Below are positions 47,434-56,590 of a DNA stretch of 64,000 nucleotides, one piece after another. Location: NCBI GenBank assembly GCA_046328995.1, contig JAXLVN010000002.1:434001-498000 (forward strand), read 5' to 3'. Position numbers and translations under genes: made by a program. Position 1 is the first letter of the stretch. Each line of letters opens with the position of its first letter. Under the pieces are notes generated by a model. It did not search any database, was not told where the DNA came from, and worked only from the letters and a program-made list of their open reading frames with translations. Source of the DNA: JADJXV01 sp046328995. GTDB taxonomy: Bacteria > Bacteroidota > Ignavibacteria > Kapaibacteriales > UBA961.

Positions 47434-50400
47434 ATGAAATTTCTTGCCGGGGTTTTATTTGTTCTCATGACATCCACGCTCGCTCTCACAGCGCAGACAC
47501 GGGATGCGAGGACCGAGGCAATTATCAATAAACTAAAAATTTCCAATACGGCGCTTAATGCCTCGGCGCAAGGGAAAGAATACTGGCTGGCGGTACCTTT
47601 GAATGAAGGGAAGACGCAGCCGACGCTGAACTTAGAGTTCTATGTCACGTCAAGCTACAATACCATTGTCACGCTCGAAGTGCCTGGTGCGGGGTTTATT
47701 GCTACCAAAAAAATCAAAGCATTGGAGGTAGCGACATTTACTACCAAGAATGCGACGGCCAACTTTGACTGGGAAATTGTATCGAGTCAGACGCCTGACA
47801 ACCGCGGTATTCACATCTTTGCCGACAAGCCGATTTCGGTGTATTGCCTTAATGGTAAGGAAGTGACGTCGGACGGTTATTTAGGTCTTCCTATCAGTTC
47901 GTGGGGCACCGATTATATCCACTGTGCGTATTATGACTTCAATGAATACCGTCCTCTTGGTGCAGGGTTTATCGTTGTTGCATCAGAAGATAAAACAGCG
48001 GTCACGATTAATCTGAAAGGAAGAGGAAAGCTTTTTGCAAAGACCCGTAGCGGTTCAAAAATTGGTGACGTCCTTCAGTTTACTCTCGACAAGGGGCAAG
48101 TGTATAATGTCGTTGGCGATGCGACGACCATTGGTACATTTGACCTGACCGGCACGAAAATTCATGCTGATAAGCCGATTGGCGTGATTTCCTACCATGA
48201 GCGTACGCTCCTCCCTCAAAACAGTCAAAACGGTCGCGATCACATGGTGGAAATGGTACCTCCGGTATCCGCGTGGGGTAAAAAATATGTGAATCTTGAA
48301 TTTATTCGCGACAATCACGGCGATTTCTTCCGTATTGTTGGTTCGAAGAATAATACCACCTGGTCGATGAAATACTATGATAAAATGAGCGGCCAGCTGT
48401 TGGGCCAACGGAACGGTAAGCTCAATGACGGTGAATTCTACGAAGACTTCAACGAATGGGCCGGCAGAGGCGCAATTGAAGGTATTCGCGGTGTGTCTGT
48501 CTGGGAAGCCGATAAGCCGGTCTTTCTGATGCAGTATCAGTATTCAGCCAATTGGGACAGAGGTGATAACTTCGACCCTGACATGGTGGTCGTCACGCCG
48601 TATGAGCAGTATCTCAAAGGAACGCTCTTCCAAACTCCGTCGAATCCTGCATTTATCAACAACTGGTTTAATTATGTCGTCGAAGGCGATCCTACCGATA
48701 CCACTTCTCGTAAGCTTAAGTCGCTGGTCATTGATGGTGACAGTGTCTATAAATCCTATCCTCAGCTTCTTCTCAACAGAATCCCAACGACGAACCTGTA
48801 TTGGGGCTTTAAATTTATGTCGCCCGGTCCGCACTTTGTGACCAGTGATACAAAATTTGGGGGGTATGTCTATGGTTTCGGTAGCTTTAACGGCTACACA
48901 TGGCCAGCTGCTCTTGCTACCCGTTCGCTCGAAGATTTAGATACATTACCACCGGTATTGACCTATACGACAGAGTGTGGTGATTATAAATACAAAGCGA
49001 CTGAAGTGCGGAATTTCGGTACCCCGCCGGATACCGTACAGATTGATCAAGGGATATTTGATATATCGCTTATCGATTCGCTCAGCTATAACTATGAACT
49101 GAAATTCAAGACAGCATCTACGATTATTCCACTGCCCAAGGTAACGGAATTTGAATTTGACTTGCTTGTCAAAGACAAGACTAAAGATGCATTCGCTGTC
49201 TTTATCGTAATGGATAGAGCCGGCAATTACACACTCGATACGGTGAGCTATGTGGTCGATAAACTCGTGCTAGACCCGAGTATCGTTCATTTCCGCTCGG
49301 TACGTATCGGCACGACGAAGGAATTAACTGTTCAGCTCAAAAATCCGAACAATAAAGCAGTAAAAGTAAAGAAATTAACGCTTCTCAAGAAAAAAGAATA
49401 TCTCATTAAGAGTGGAGAGATTCCGCCGGAAATTACAATGCAGCCGCTTGGTACGCATGATATCGTCATCGACTACACTCCGGTCAAAGAGGGATTGAAG
49501 GAAGAAGATGATAATCAACTCGATATCGATTCTATACTTGTCGAGACAGAATGCGCCCTCTTTTCTTTCCCGGTAAAAGGCCGCGGTGTGCTGCCTTGTG
49601 CTGATGTCGAACCCTTATGGCTGGCTGCTACGACCGCCGTCGGTGATACAGTACGCAAAGAAGTCGTGGGTCGGGCATTGTATATCCGTAATAAAGGTAC
49701 CGATACGCTGACCGTGACCGGTATTAAAGATGTAGCTCCGCCATTCTTTGTCGATAATGAAACACCTAAATTCCCATTCCGTGTCGCTCCCGGCAAAGAA
49801 GTACTCTTTACCTCTATCGGCTACGCTCCTACAACGCTGAACATCGATACCCTCAAAGTTACATTCCTGACAGATGGTGCCGGTGTCAATTGCAATGAAG
49901 TATCCACATGGATAGGTCAAGGCAAAGCGCCAGGTCCGAAGATTACCAGCTATGACTGGAAAGAACGCCGTGTACTGACGGACAATAAAGCAACAATTGA
50001 AGTATCAAATCTTGGTACATCCGACTTGAATCTTGTCGGCTGGCATTACAGCAACCCGAGTGATCCGAACTTTAAAGCAACGACGCAAAGCACATTCAGT
50101 GCTACTGCTCCGTTCCTGCTTCGCGCCAACAACCAAACAAAGGTCGTCTTTGATGTGGTCTATACACCGTCCGGTGAAGCGACACATCACAACTCCATTA
50201 TTCCGGAATTCAGAGAAGTCGTACCGCAAATCGAAGGTACTCTCGACGGTATCGGTATCTTGCCAAAAATTGCTCCTACCGGCTGGGTCTTCCCGGATAG
50301 TACATTGGTTGGCAATACATACGGTACTCCCGGATCGGTCATCGTGCGCAATCCAAGTACTTCAGCACCGCTGAATGTGAAAACATTTGGCATTCGTGCC

Positions 50401-51693
50401 GGAGGTAATACAGCAGACTTTACGTTCACACAGCCGCTTCCGGCGACATTTATCGTACCTAAAGCAGATTCGATGGTATTCCCTGTGACATTTGCTCCTT
50501 TGGCAGTTGGTCAGCGTAAGATTACCATCGACATGACCTCCGATGCTGCCCCGGGGCCGGAAGTCGATCCGACGGTTTCTAATTCGGTCGATGTCGTAGG
50601 CGTTGGCTATCAAATTGTGACCAATTTCCCGGAAATTACCGTAGGTCCGAAAGACTTCGGAGTGGTAATGACCTGTGATGCACCCGGTGGTAATTTTGTG
50701 ATTACCAATCCCGGTACTGCTAATTTAATTATTGATAATTATGCGTTAGTCGGACCGGATGCTGCTAATTTCTTGCTGAAATTCCCGACATTACCGCTCA
50801 TTATTAAGCCAAAGGGCGTAGAGGCCATTCCTGTGCAGTTTGTACCGAATGCGAACCGTCCATTTAGCGCTCAGGTATTGATTTACAGCAATGCTGATAC
50901 GGTCAACTTCCCATTAGCGCAGCGCACAGCTCGCTTAGACGGTATCGGAAAAATCGTTCCGGTCGAATTCTCGCTTACAGCAAATGGCGCTAAATCGATT
51001 AATCCTGGTACGGACAAAACCTTTGTTCTCTCGGCCGTCAGCGGTGACTTTACCGATGCAGCTATGATGGACTTTGTGGCCGAAATCCCTTATCACGAGA
51101 AATATCTGAAATTCGAAAGTGCTTCTTTTGTAGGAGCATACGCAGTCAATCAAGCATGGAAATTCACACCGACTACGGGTACGACCGTTGGCTCGGGTGC
51201 CAATTACAAGCTGGTGCTGAGTGCAAGCGGTAGCTTCGCAATTCCGGCAGCCGGACCAATTGCAGAACTGAAATTCCAGACATTGCTGGCCGACACGATA
51301 TTCTATCCGGTAGGTCTCAATGTACAGGTGCCGAACCGAGCAAGCTGTGTATTGCCAAAGAGCACCGGCGATCAATTATCCATCGAAGGTTGCTTTATCA
51401 ATGCACGCCTTGTGACACCGTCGGGTTCGAAATATGCACTGACGGCAATCAGTCCGAATCCGTCGAGCAATAATGTAATCACGATTGATTACAGTGTAGG
51501 ACTCACATCACACACGACATTTGAGCTCTATAATACTCTCGGAGAGCGTGTCGCAGTATTGATGGATAAAGTACTCAACGCAGGTGATTATCAGGCACGT
51601 ATGGGTATTGCCAATATCCCTGCAGGCGTGTACTCCTGCCGTATGGTATCCGGCCAATACAGTACATCACAAATGATTACGATTACAAAATAA
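47434..51693 (+). CDS. Large T9SS surface protein with IgGFc-binding-like N-terminus (paralogue)
   Basis: 1,419 residues with the same domain series as the gene before it: signal peptide, IgGFc-binding-like domain (GKEYWLAVPLN, HIFADKPISVYCLNG, GYVYGFGSFNGYTWPAA), ASH-type repeats, cohesin-like domain and T9SS type A sorting domain. Similarity is high along the whole length and highest in the C-terminal sorting domain and in the ASH part. Lengths differ by one residue, so the pair is a full-length tandem duplication. Codon choice has drifted between the copies. Function beyond surface attachment is not readable. Confidence 0.85.
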   Translation: MKFLAGVLFVLMTSTLALTAQTRDARTEAIINKLKISNTALNASAQGKEYWLAVPLNEGKTQPTLNLEFYVTSSYNTIVTLEVPGAGFIATKKIKALEVATFTTKNATANFDWEIVSSQTPDNRGIHIFADKPISVYCLNGKEVTSDGYLGLPISSWGTDYIHCAYYDFNEYRPLGAGFIVVASEDKTAVTINLKGRGKLFAKTRSGSKIGDVLQFTLDKGQVYNVVGDATTIGTFDLTGTKIHADKPIGVISYHERTLLPQNSQNGRDHMVEMVPPVSAWGKKYVNLEFIRDNHGDFFRIVGSKNNTTWSMKYYDKMSGQLLGQRNGKLNDGEFYEDFNEWAGRGAIEGIRGVSVWEADKPVFLMQYQYSANWDRGDNFDPDMVVVTPYEQYLKGTLFQTPSNPAFINNWFNYVVEGDPTDTTSRKLKSLVIDGDSVYKSYPQLLLNRIPTTNLYWGFKFMSPGPHFVTSDTKFGGYVYGFGSFNGYTWPAALATRSLEDLDTLPPVLTYTTECGDYKYKATEVRNFGTPPDTVQIDQGIFDISLIDSLSYNYELKFKTASTIIPLPKVTEFEFDLLVKDKTKDAFAVFIVMDRAGNYTLDTVSYVVDKLVLDPSIVHFRSVRIGTTKELTVQLKNPNNKAVKVKKLTLLKKKEYLIKSGEIPPEITMQPLGTHDIVIDYTPVKEGLKEEDDNQLDIDSILVETECALFSFPVKGRGVLPCADVEPLWLAATTAVGDTVRKEVVGRALYIRNKGTDTLTVTGIKDVAPPFFVDNETPKFPFRVAPGKEVLFTSIGYAPTTLNIDTLKVTFLTDGAGVNCNEVSTWIGQGKAPGPKITSYDWKERRVLTDNKATIEVSNLGTSDLNLVGWHYSNPSDPNFKATTQSTFSATAPFLLRANNQTKVVFDVVYTPSGEATHHNSIIPEFREVVPQIEGTLDGIGILPKIAPTGWVFPDSTLVGNTYGTPGSVIVRNPSTSAPLNVKTFGIRAGGNTADFTFTQPLPATFIVPKADSMVFPVTFAPLAVGQRKITIDMTSDAAPGPEVDPTVSNSVDVVGVGYQIVTNFPEITVGPKDFGVVMTCDAPGGNFVITNPGTANLIIDNYALVGPDAANFLLKFPTLPLIIKPKGVEAIPVQFVPNANRPFSAQVLIYSNADTVNFPLAQRTARLDGIGKIVPVEFSLTANGAKSINPGTDKTFVLSAVSGDFTDAAMMDFVAEIPYHEKYLKFESASFVGAYAVNQAWKFTPTTGTTVGSGANYKLVLSASGSFAIPAAGPIAELKFQTLLADTIFYPVGLNVQVPNRASCVLPKSTGDQLSIEGCFINARLVTPSGSKYALTAISPNPSSNNVITIDYSVGLTSHTTFELYNTLGERVAVLMDKVLNAGDYQARMGIANIPAGVYSCRMVSGQYSTSQMITITK

Positions 51694-51718
51694 TCGTACG
51701 CAGATGTATTCCCTTAAC

Positions 51719-51751
51719 AATCCCCGCTTCGTTGAGGCGGGGATTTTTTTT
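51719..51751 (+). terminator. Terminator after the second IgGFc-like protein
   Basis: Stem aatccccgc (51719-51727) with gcggggatt (51737-51745), extended by three further pairs around a GTT loop, followed by a run of eight T (51744-51751). Confidence 0.9.
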
Positions 51752-51932
51752 GTCCGGGTGAGTGGAGGAGTAGTTGAGATTCCCCTTCCACCACAACGTG
51801 CTCGCTTTCAAGAAATTCCGAACAATCATCCGGAGAAATTTGATACTTTCTTTGAGCTCTGAAAGTTAATGTTTGGAATTTCGGCTCTACAGCCCTATTT
51901 TTGCGTTCCCAATTGTTGAAAATTGTGAATAT

Positions 51933-52003
51933 GGTCTCGTCGCCTAGTGGCTGGGCAGGACTCTGCAAAAGTCCCTACAGCGGTTCGAATCCGCTCGAGA
52001 CCT
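51933..52003 (+). tRNA. tRNA-Cys (anticodon GCA)
   Basis: A cloverleaf can be folded: acceptor stem GGTCTCG (51933-51939) with CGAGACC (51996-52002), D arm GCC / GGC, anticodon stem GGACT / AGTCC around loop CTGCAAA with anticodon GCA at 51965-51967, and T arm GCGGTTCGAATCCGC. The discriminator base is T (U73), as required by cysteinyl-tRNA synthetase. CCA is not encoded. It lies 30 bases upstream of efp. Confidence 0.95.
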
Positions 52004-52032
52004 CTCCAAAATGTTTCATATTTAAGACTCTC

Positions 52033-52596
52033 ATGGCAACGACAGCAGACTTACGAATTGGTGCAGTAATTAAATTTAACAATGACTTATGCACAGTCTT
52101 GGAATCCGAGCACCGCACTCCGGGTAACCTCCGCGCATTCTACCAAGTGAAAATGCGGAACATGCGCACCGGTAAATTACTCGAAAACCGTTTCCGCTCC
52201 GGCGAAACGATTGAGTTCGTCCGCGTGGACAGAAAAAATTATCAATATCTCTACAAAGATGGCGAAAGCTTTATGTTTATGGATGTTGATACCTACGACC
52301 AAATTCCCGTTGATGCCGATATCGTCGGTGATGCTGCGAAATTCATGAAAGAAGGACAAGAAGCACAGCTTGCATTGAACGACATGACCGTTCTCTCAGT
52401 AGAAATCCCTACACATGTCAATCTCCGCGTCGTCAGCACCGAGCCGGGGCTCCGCGGTGATACAGCGACCAATGTGCTCAAGCCCGCAACTCTCGAAACA
52501 GGTGCAATTATCGGCGTGCCGATTTTTGTCAACGAAGGTGATTTACTCCGCATTGATACTCGTACCTCAAGCTATATGGAACGAGTAAAGGAGTAA
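52033..52596 (+). CDS. efp: Translation elongation factor P
   Basis: 187 residues from the ATG at 52033; a longer frame upstream would run through the tRNA and is rejected. EF-P rescues ribosomes stalled at polyproline. The three domains are present, with the C-terminal signature PATLETGAIIGVPIFVNEGD and IDTRTSSYMERVKE. The domain I tip reads HRTPGNLRAFYQ, so the position normally carrying the modified lysine or arginine is asparagine (N32). This tip is the one I remember from Chlorobi EF-P, which suggests an unmodified tip and supports the taxonomic placement. Confidence 0.95.
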   Translation: MATTADLRIGAVIKFNNDLCTVLESEHRTPGNLRAFYQVKMRNMRTGKLLENRFRSGETIEFVRVDRKNYQYLYKDGESFMFMDVDTYDQIPVDADIVGDAAKFMKEGQEAQLALNDMTVLSVEIPTHVNLRVVSTEPGLRGDTATNVLKPATLETGAIIGVPIFVNEGDLLRIDTRTSSYMERVKE

Positions 52597-52615
52597 GATA
52601 GTAAATACAATGTTC

Positions 52616-52660
52616 AAGCGTGTTTCTACATAGAATAATGAGGAAGCACGCTTTTTTATT
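52616..52660 (+). terminator. Terminator after efp
   Basis: Stem aagcgtgtttc (52616-52626) with gaagcacgctt (52643-52653), one G-U pair, then a T-run. It separates efp from accB. Confidence 0.7.
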
Positions 52661-52682
52661 TTTCTCAAACTGAGGAGATACA

Positions 52683-53192
52683 ATGGACTTACAATACGTT
52701 CAGCAATTACTGAAAATTTTTGATGAAAGCTCGGCAACAGAGCTCAGTGTAGAAGAAAACGGCGTAAAAGTATCCGTGTCACGGCGTTCTAATGAAATTC
52801 ACCACGCAGCCCCACCGTCGGCGCACCATTATTTCCAGCCGCCGTATTCTCATCCCCATACACCGGCACATACGGTAGCACTCGAAGCACCGGCACCTGC
52901 GCCTGCTGCTCCTGCAGCCAAGGCCGAAGCACCGGCACCTGCGCCTGCTGCCAATACCCATCAGATTCTCTCGCCGATTGTCGGCACATTCTATCGCTCA
53001 TCCTCACCGGACGCTCCGGCGTATGTACAGGTCGGTGATACCGTGACCGTCGGCAAAACGCTCTGCATCGTCGAAGCGATGAAGCTGATGAATGAAATTG
53101 AAAGCGATGTCACCGGCACCGTGATCAAAGTACTCGTCGAAAATGGTCAGCCGGTCGAATATCATCAGCCGATGTTTCTCATTCAACTTTGA
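52683..53192 (+). CDS. accB: Biotin carboxyl carrier protein of acetyl-CoA carboxylase
   Basis: 169 residues. An N-terminal helix (MDLQYVQQLLKIFDESSATEL) is followed by an alanine/proline-rich linker with a nearly exact internal repeat (EAPAPAPAA), and the biotinyl domain with the attachment site EAMKLMNE near the C-terminus, where the lysine is biotinylated. It carries carboxybiotin between biotin carboxylase and carboxyltransferase in the first step of fatty-acid synthesis. It lies 9 bases upstream of accC, in one operon, with a GAGGAG-type ribosome binding site. Confidence 0.96.
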   Translation: MDLQYVQQLLKIFDESSATELSVEENGVKVSVSRRSNEIHHAAPPSAHHYFQPPYSHPHTPAHTVALEAPAPAPAAPAAKAEAPAPAPAANTHQILSPIVGTFYRSSSPDAPAYVQVGDTVTVGKTLCIVEAMKLMNEIESDVTGTVIKVLVENGQPVEYHQPMFLIQL

Positions 53193-53201
53193 GCTAACCG
53201 T

Positions 53202-54542
53202 ATGATAAAAAAAGTACTCATTGCCAATCGAAGTGAAATTGCCCTCCGAATTATCCGCGCTTGCCGCGAATTGGGCATCAAAACGGTGGCCGTCTATTCT
53301 ACCGCCGATAAAACTTCCCTCCACGTCCGCTTCGCCGATGAAGCAGTCTGTATCGGCCCGCCGGCCGGTAAAGAAAGTTACCTCAAAATCAATTCCATCA
53401 TCTCAGCCGCCCTCGTCACCGGCGCCGATGCCATTCATCCCGGCTACGGATTCTTAGCCGAAAATGATGTGTTTGCCGAGATTTGCCGCGAAGTAGGGAT
53501 CAAATTCATCGGACCTACTCCCGACTCAATTGCTCGTATGGGGAATAAATCAGTCGCCAAAGAAACCATGCGCGCAGCCGGTGTGCCCGTTATTCCCGGA
53601 AGCGAAGGCACCGTGGAAACAGTGGAAGAAGCAGTGTCGCTAGCAAGTGAAATCGGCTATCCGGTTATGATAAAAGCAGTTGCAGGCGGTGGAGGGAAAG
53701 GTATGCGCTACGTGGCCACCCCCGACGAAATTGAAAATCTCTACGCAATGGCACGCAATGAAGCCGAGGCAGCATTCGGTAATTCGGGTGTGTATCTCGA
53801 AAAATTTGTCGAAGAGCCGCGCCATATCGAGATTCAGGTCTTCGGCGATCAATTCGGCAACGCCGTACACCTCAATGAACGTGACTGCTCGATTCAACGC
53901 CGGCATCAAAAGCTCATTGAAGAAGCGCCATCGACAATCATGACTCCCGAACTCCGCGCCGCAATGGGCGAGGCAGCAATAAAGGCAGTCAAAGCAGTGA
54001 ATTACGAAGGAGCCGGCACGATTGAATTCTTGGTCGATAAGCACCGGAAGTTCTATTTTATGGAAATGAATACGCGGATTCAGGTCGAGCATCCGGTGAC
54101 GGAAGAATCGGTCGATGTCGATCTTGTCAAAGAACAGCTTCGCGTGGCGTCCGGCCTGCCGCTGTCACTCGTCTCGATTCCACCGCAGCATCATGCAATT
54201 GAATGCAGAATTAATGCTGAAGATCCGTATAATAATTTCCGCCCCTCACCGGGGATGATTACAAGTCTGCATTTCCCGGGCGGACACGGCGTGCGCGTCG
54301 ATTCCCATATTTATCAAGGATATGCAATCCCGCCGTTCTATGATTCATTAGTTGCAAAACTCATAACGTTTGCGCCCACCCGCGATGAAGCAATTGCTAA
54401 AATGCGCCGCGCGCTCGATGAATTTATCATCGAAGGTATCAATACGACAATTCCATTCCATCGCAAAATGATGGATAATCCGGACTTCATTTCCGGTAAT
54501 TTCACGACGAAGTACTTGGATACGCATGATTGGAAGGAGTGA
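53202..54542 (+). CDS. accC: Acetyl-CoA carboxylase biotin carboxylase subunit
   Basis: A 446-residue ATP-grasp enzyme that carboxylates biotin on AccB using bicarbonate and ATP. Visible are the N-terminal KKVLIANRSEIALRIIRA, HPGYGFLAEN, the glycine-rich ATP loop KAVAGGGGKGMRYV, HIEIQVFGD, RDCSIQRRHQK, MEMNTRIQVEHPVTE and the C-terminal part GHGVRVDSH. It is of normal length. A GTAAGT-type repeat begins within about 10 bases of its stop codon. Confidence 0.97.
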   Translation: MIKKVLIANRSEIALRIIRACRELGIKTVAVYSTADKTSLHVRFADEAVCIGPPAGKESYLKINSIISAALVTGADAIHPGYGFLAENDVFAEICREVGIKFIGPTPDSIARMGNKSVAKETMRAAGVPVIPGSEGTVETVEEAVSLASEIGYPVMIKAVAGGGGKGMRYVATPDEIENLYAMARNEAEAAFGNSGVYLEKFVEEPRHIEIQVFGDQFGNAVHLNERDCSIQRRHQKLIEEAPSTIMTPELRAAMGEAAIKAVKAVNYEGAGTIEFLVDKHRKFYFMEMNTRIQVEHPVTEESVDVDLVKEQLRVASGLPLSLVSIPPQHHAIECRINAEDPYNNFRPSPGMITSLHFPGGHGVRVDSHIYQGYAIPPFYDSLVAKLITFAPTRDEAIAKMRRALDEFIIEGINTTIPFHRKMMDNPDFISGNFTTKYLDTHDWKE

Positions 54543-54990
54543 GGTTTTTTAGTCGTTAAGTGGTAAGTCGTTAAGTGGTAAGTCTTAAGTCTTCCTGTCC
54601 GACCGGTTGCTACAACCGGTCGTAAATACTTACCTATGAAACGTCTTGTGGTGAATATATGTGGCTTGAGGAAATATACTTGAAACAGGAATACTATTCG
54701 AATAAAGATAACAGCACGGGGAAAGTGTAAACACTTCCATAACCATACAGATGCTTTATCGGCAAGTATTTACGTTCGGTGGGAACACTCGGACAGACGG
54801 GAAAAGTAATAAAAATATCAGGCACTACAGAAGCCGAAAGAGCTATTACAGGAGCAAATACAGGCAGTCTAGGATAAGTTCAACCATCATCCACAAAAAA
54901 ACTAAATTTTTATCTCCTGATGAATATTTAGCGATAAATTTGTCTAACACTAAAGTTGCATTAGTGACTTGAATTCAGCATAATCTGTAT
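54543..54990. repeat. Repeat-bearing region downstream of accC
   Basis: It starts with ttttttagtcgttaagtggtaagtcgt (two 14-bp units, 54545-54590), of the same family and polarity as after purH and priA. A perfect 10-bp hairpin follows (54600-54609 with 54613-54622). The segment 54833-54858 (ccgaaagagctattaca) resembles the gcvH leader at 56112-56137. No gene is supported; short frames here lack any signature. Confidence 0.65.
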
Positions 54991-55440
54991 ATGGAACGCA
55001 AGATAATACTACTAGCTTTTTTTGCCATATTATTTCAATCATGCGGTCAAAAAACGATACTACTCAATTCGTTCATGAAGATAACGAGAGGTGCTTCGAG
55101 TAAAGAGGTGCATACAATGATTAATAATCGAGAACCGGTGAGAACAGAATCTTTTTCAGCTAACGGTACGCAATTTTCGATAGAAATGTATTATTTGAGG
55201 GCCGGGCTACAAGAAGTCATTAACTATGGAAATTCGACCAATGGTTCATCATATAATCCAAATAGTGATAAAGCTTATAAATGGGTACCTGCAGCAGAGG
55301 AATATTATTTCATATATTCAGGAGATGACAAAGTAATTTATTGGGGATTTTTGAAGGAATTACTTGTTTCTGAAGATAAAATGGTAGTACAAATTGGTAA
55401 TTATATTAAATTAAATCATGACAAGTGGCAATCCAATTAA
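54991..55440 (+). CDS. Small lipoprotein of unknown function
   Basis: 149 residues with a lipoprotein signal: a hydrophobic stretch ending in the lipobox LFQSC (cysteine 18). The mature part contains SFMKITRGASSKEVHTMINN, which resembles the KGMSxEEL motif of the next protein and the SmpA/OmlA-type beta fold, so the two genes look like distant paralogues. The gene is visibly AT-rich compared with accC and gcvH. No partner or function is known; anchoring in the outer or inner membrane is inferred. Confidence 0.65.
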   Translation: MERKIILLAFFAILFQSCGQKTILLNSFMKITRGASSKEVHTMINNREPVRTESFSANGTQFSIEMYYLRAGLQEVINYGNSTNGSSYNPNSDKAYKWVPAAEEYYFIYSGDDKVIYWGFLKELLVSEDKMVVQIGNYIKLNHDKWQSN

Positions 55441-55472
55441 CAATCCAGATAACAATCCAGATAACAATCCAA
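55429..55472. repeat. 12-bp tandem repeat between the two lipoprotein genes
   Basis: Nearly four units of caatccagataa (first unit variant caatccaattaa), spanning the stop codon of the first lipoprotein gene. Likely a simple slippage repeat. Confidence 0.8.
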
Positions 55473-55497
55473 TAGCTTTATCGAGGATATATTCACT

Positions 55498-55878
55498 ATG
55501 AAGAAAGAAATAGTTATTGTAGTGTGTTTCGCTTTGGTTACCTTATTAGCATCTTGTAGCACTACGTTCTATGATAGCTCCTCATTCGGTAATCTGAAGA
55601 AGGGAATGTCGATCGAAGAGCTCACATATTACGCCACGCCCAAAAGTAGATTTCAAATAGCATTACCATCTGAGTCTACTGCTAAAATTGATATTTTGGT
55701 TTATGAATTTAGAGGACAAGAATACAAAAGCGGCTTCTGTAACGGGGATTATTTTTTTGTTTTTAAGAACAATCAACTGTTCCATTGGGGGCATCCGCAT
55801 GAGTTTGCTCGATCGTATGACTCGTATGTCAACGAACTCGGAAAAGCTGCGGTAGCCGAATATCTGAAAATTATGTAA
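55498..55878 (+). CDS. Small lipoprotein of unknown function (second copy)
   Basis: 126 residues with a lipobox LLASC (cysteine 20). The mature part SFGNLKKGMSIEELTYYATPKSRF followed by beta strands ending YFFVFKNNQLFHWGHPHEF parallels the preceding lipoprotein (YYFIYSGDDKVIYWGFLKEL), which supports common descent. AT-rich like its neighbour. The SmpA/BamE-like relation is only suggested by the short motif and size. Confidence 0.65.
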   Translation: MKKEIVIVVCFALVTLLASCSTTFYDSSSFGNLKKGMSIEELTYYATPKSRFQIALPSESTAKIDILVYEFRGQEYKSGFCNGDYFFVFKNNQLFHWGHPHEFARSYDSYVNELGKAAVAEYLKIM

Positions 55879-56174
55879 TCTCAAGAAAACCATCCGTGTT
55901 CTCATAGCCGATGAGTCTGTCTTTATCAGGCATCAGATATCTAAGACGCGTGCGGGGAGCGAGCAGATTACCGTCGCAGGCGGGATGGCAGCGAGGCAAT
56001 GGTCAAGACTGTCAAACTCTATCTGGGCACCGTTCTTATGGTGTGTAAGATGTCCCTAATGGATGAATTTCCAGTCCGACCGGTTGCTAGAACCGAACGG
56101 ACGAAAATGGAAACCGAAAGAACTATTACAACAGCAATTCAATTTTATAAAAATCCAAAAACAGGAGCAAAAAC
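55879..56174. other. Leader region of gcvH
   Basis: About 300 bases. It contains an imperfect hairpin at 56074-56102, whose first 16 bases (gtccgaccggttgcta) are identical to 54597-54612. The sequence ccgaaagaactattaca follows, similar to 54833-54858. I looked for a glycine riboswitch and did not find the paired conserved cores. The gcvH ribosome binding site is AGGAG at 56163-56167. Confidence 0.5.
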
Positions 56175-56555
56175 ATGAACTTCCCAGCAGATTTAAAATA
56201 TACAACCGACCACGAATGGGTTCGCGTTGAAGGAAATATCGGTACTATCGGTGTCACAGACCACGCTCAAGGCGAGCTCGGCGATGTGGTGTATCTTGAT
56301 GTGTCAGACTCAATTACAAGCGTTACCGCCGGTGAATCATTCGGTTCGATCGAAGCCGTCAAAACCGTTGCTGACCTCTTTGCGCCGATTAGCGGTAAAG
56401 TGGTGGACGTGAACCGCGGACTCAACGACTCACCCGAACAAGTCAATAATGACGCCTACGGTGAAGGATGGATCATTAAAGTAGAAATGTCTGACCCGTC
56501 CGAACTCGACGCGCTCTTGACGGTTGATGCCTATAAAGAACTCGTCGGACATTAA
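56175..56555 (+). CDS. gcvH: Glycine cleavage system H protein
   Basis: A 126-residue lipoyl-carrier protein that shuttles the aminomethyl group between the P, T and L proteins of glycine cleavage. It contains LKYTTDHEWVRVEGNIGTIGVTDHAQ, LGDVVYLD, the lipoylation site SIEAVKTVADL (lysine) and the C-terminal YGEGWIIKVE. The other gcv genes are not in this window. Confidence 0.96.
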   Translation: MNFPADLKYTTDHEWVRVEGNIGTIGVTDHAQGELGDVVYLDVSDSITSVTAGESFGSIEAVKTVADLFAPISGKVVDVNRGLNDSPEQVNNDAYGEGWIIKVEMSDPSELDALLTVDAYKELVGH

Positions 56556-56590
56556 CCCTATGTAGTACAAAGAATTATTGAGCTCCCACC

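Noticed and set aside
51901..52032. Longer efp start upstream
   Set aside because: This extension passes through the tRNA-Cys gene; the ATG at 52033 gives the normal EF-P N-terminus.
54751..54972. 73-residue frame downstream of accC
   Set aside because: It spans a degraded copy of the gcvH leader and has no ribosome binding site or family signature.
55879..56174. Glycine riboswitch before gcvH
   Set aside because: The interval has a hairpin and repeats but not the tandem conserved cores of a glycine aptamer.
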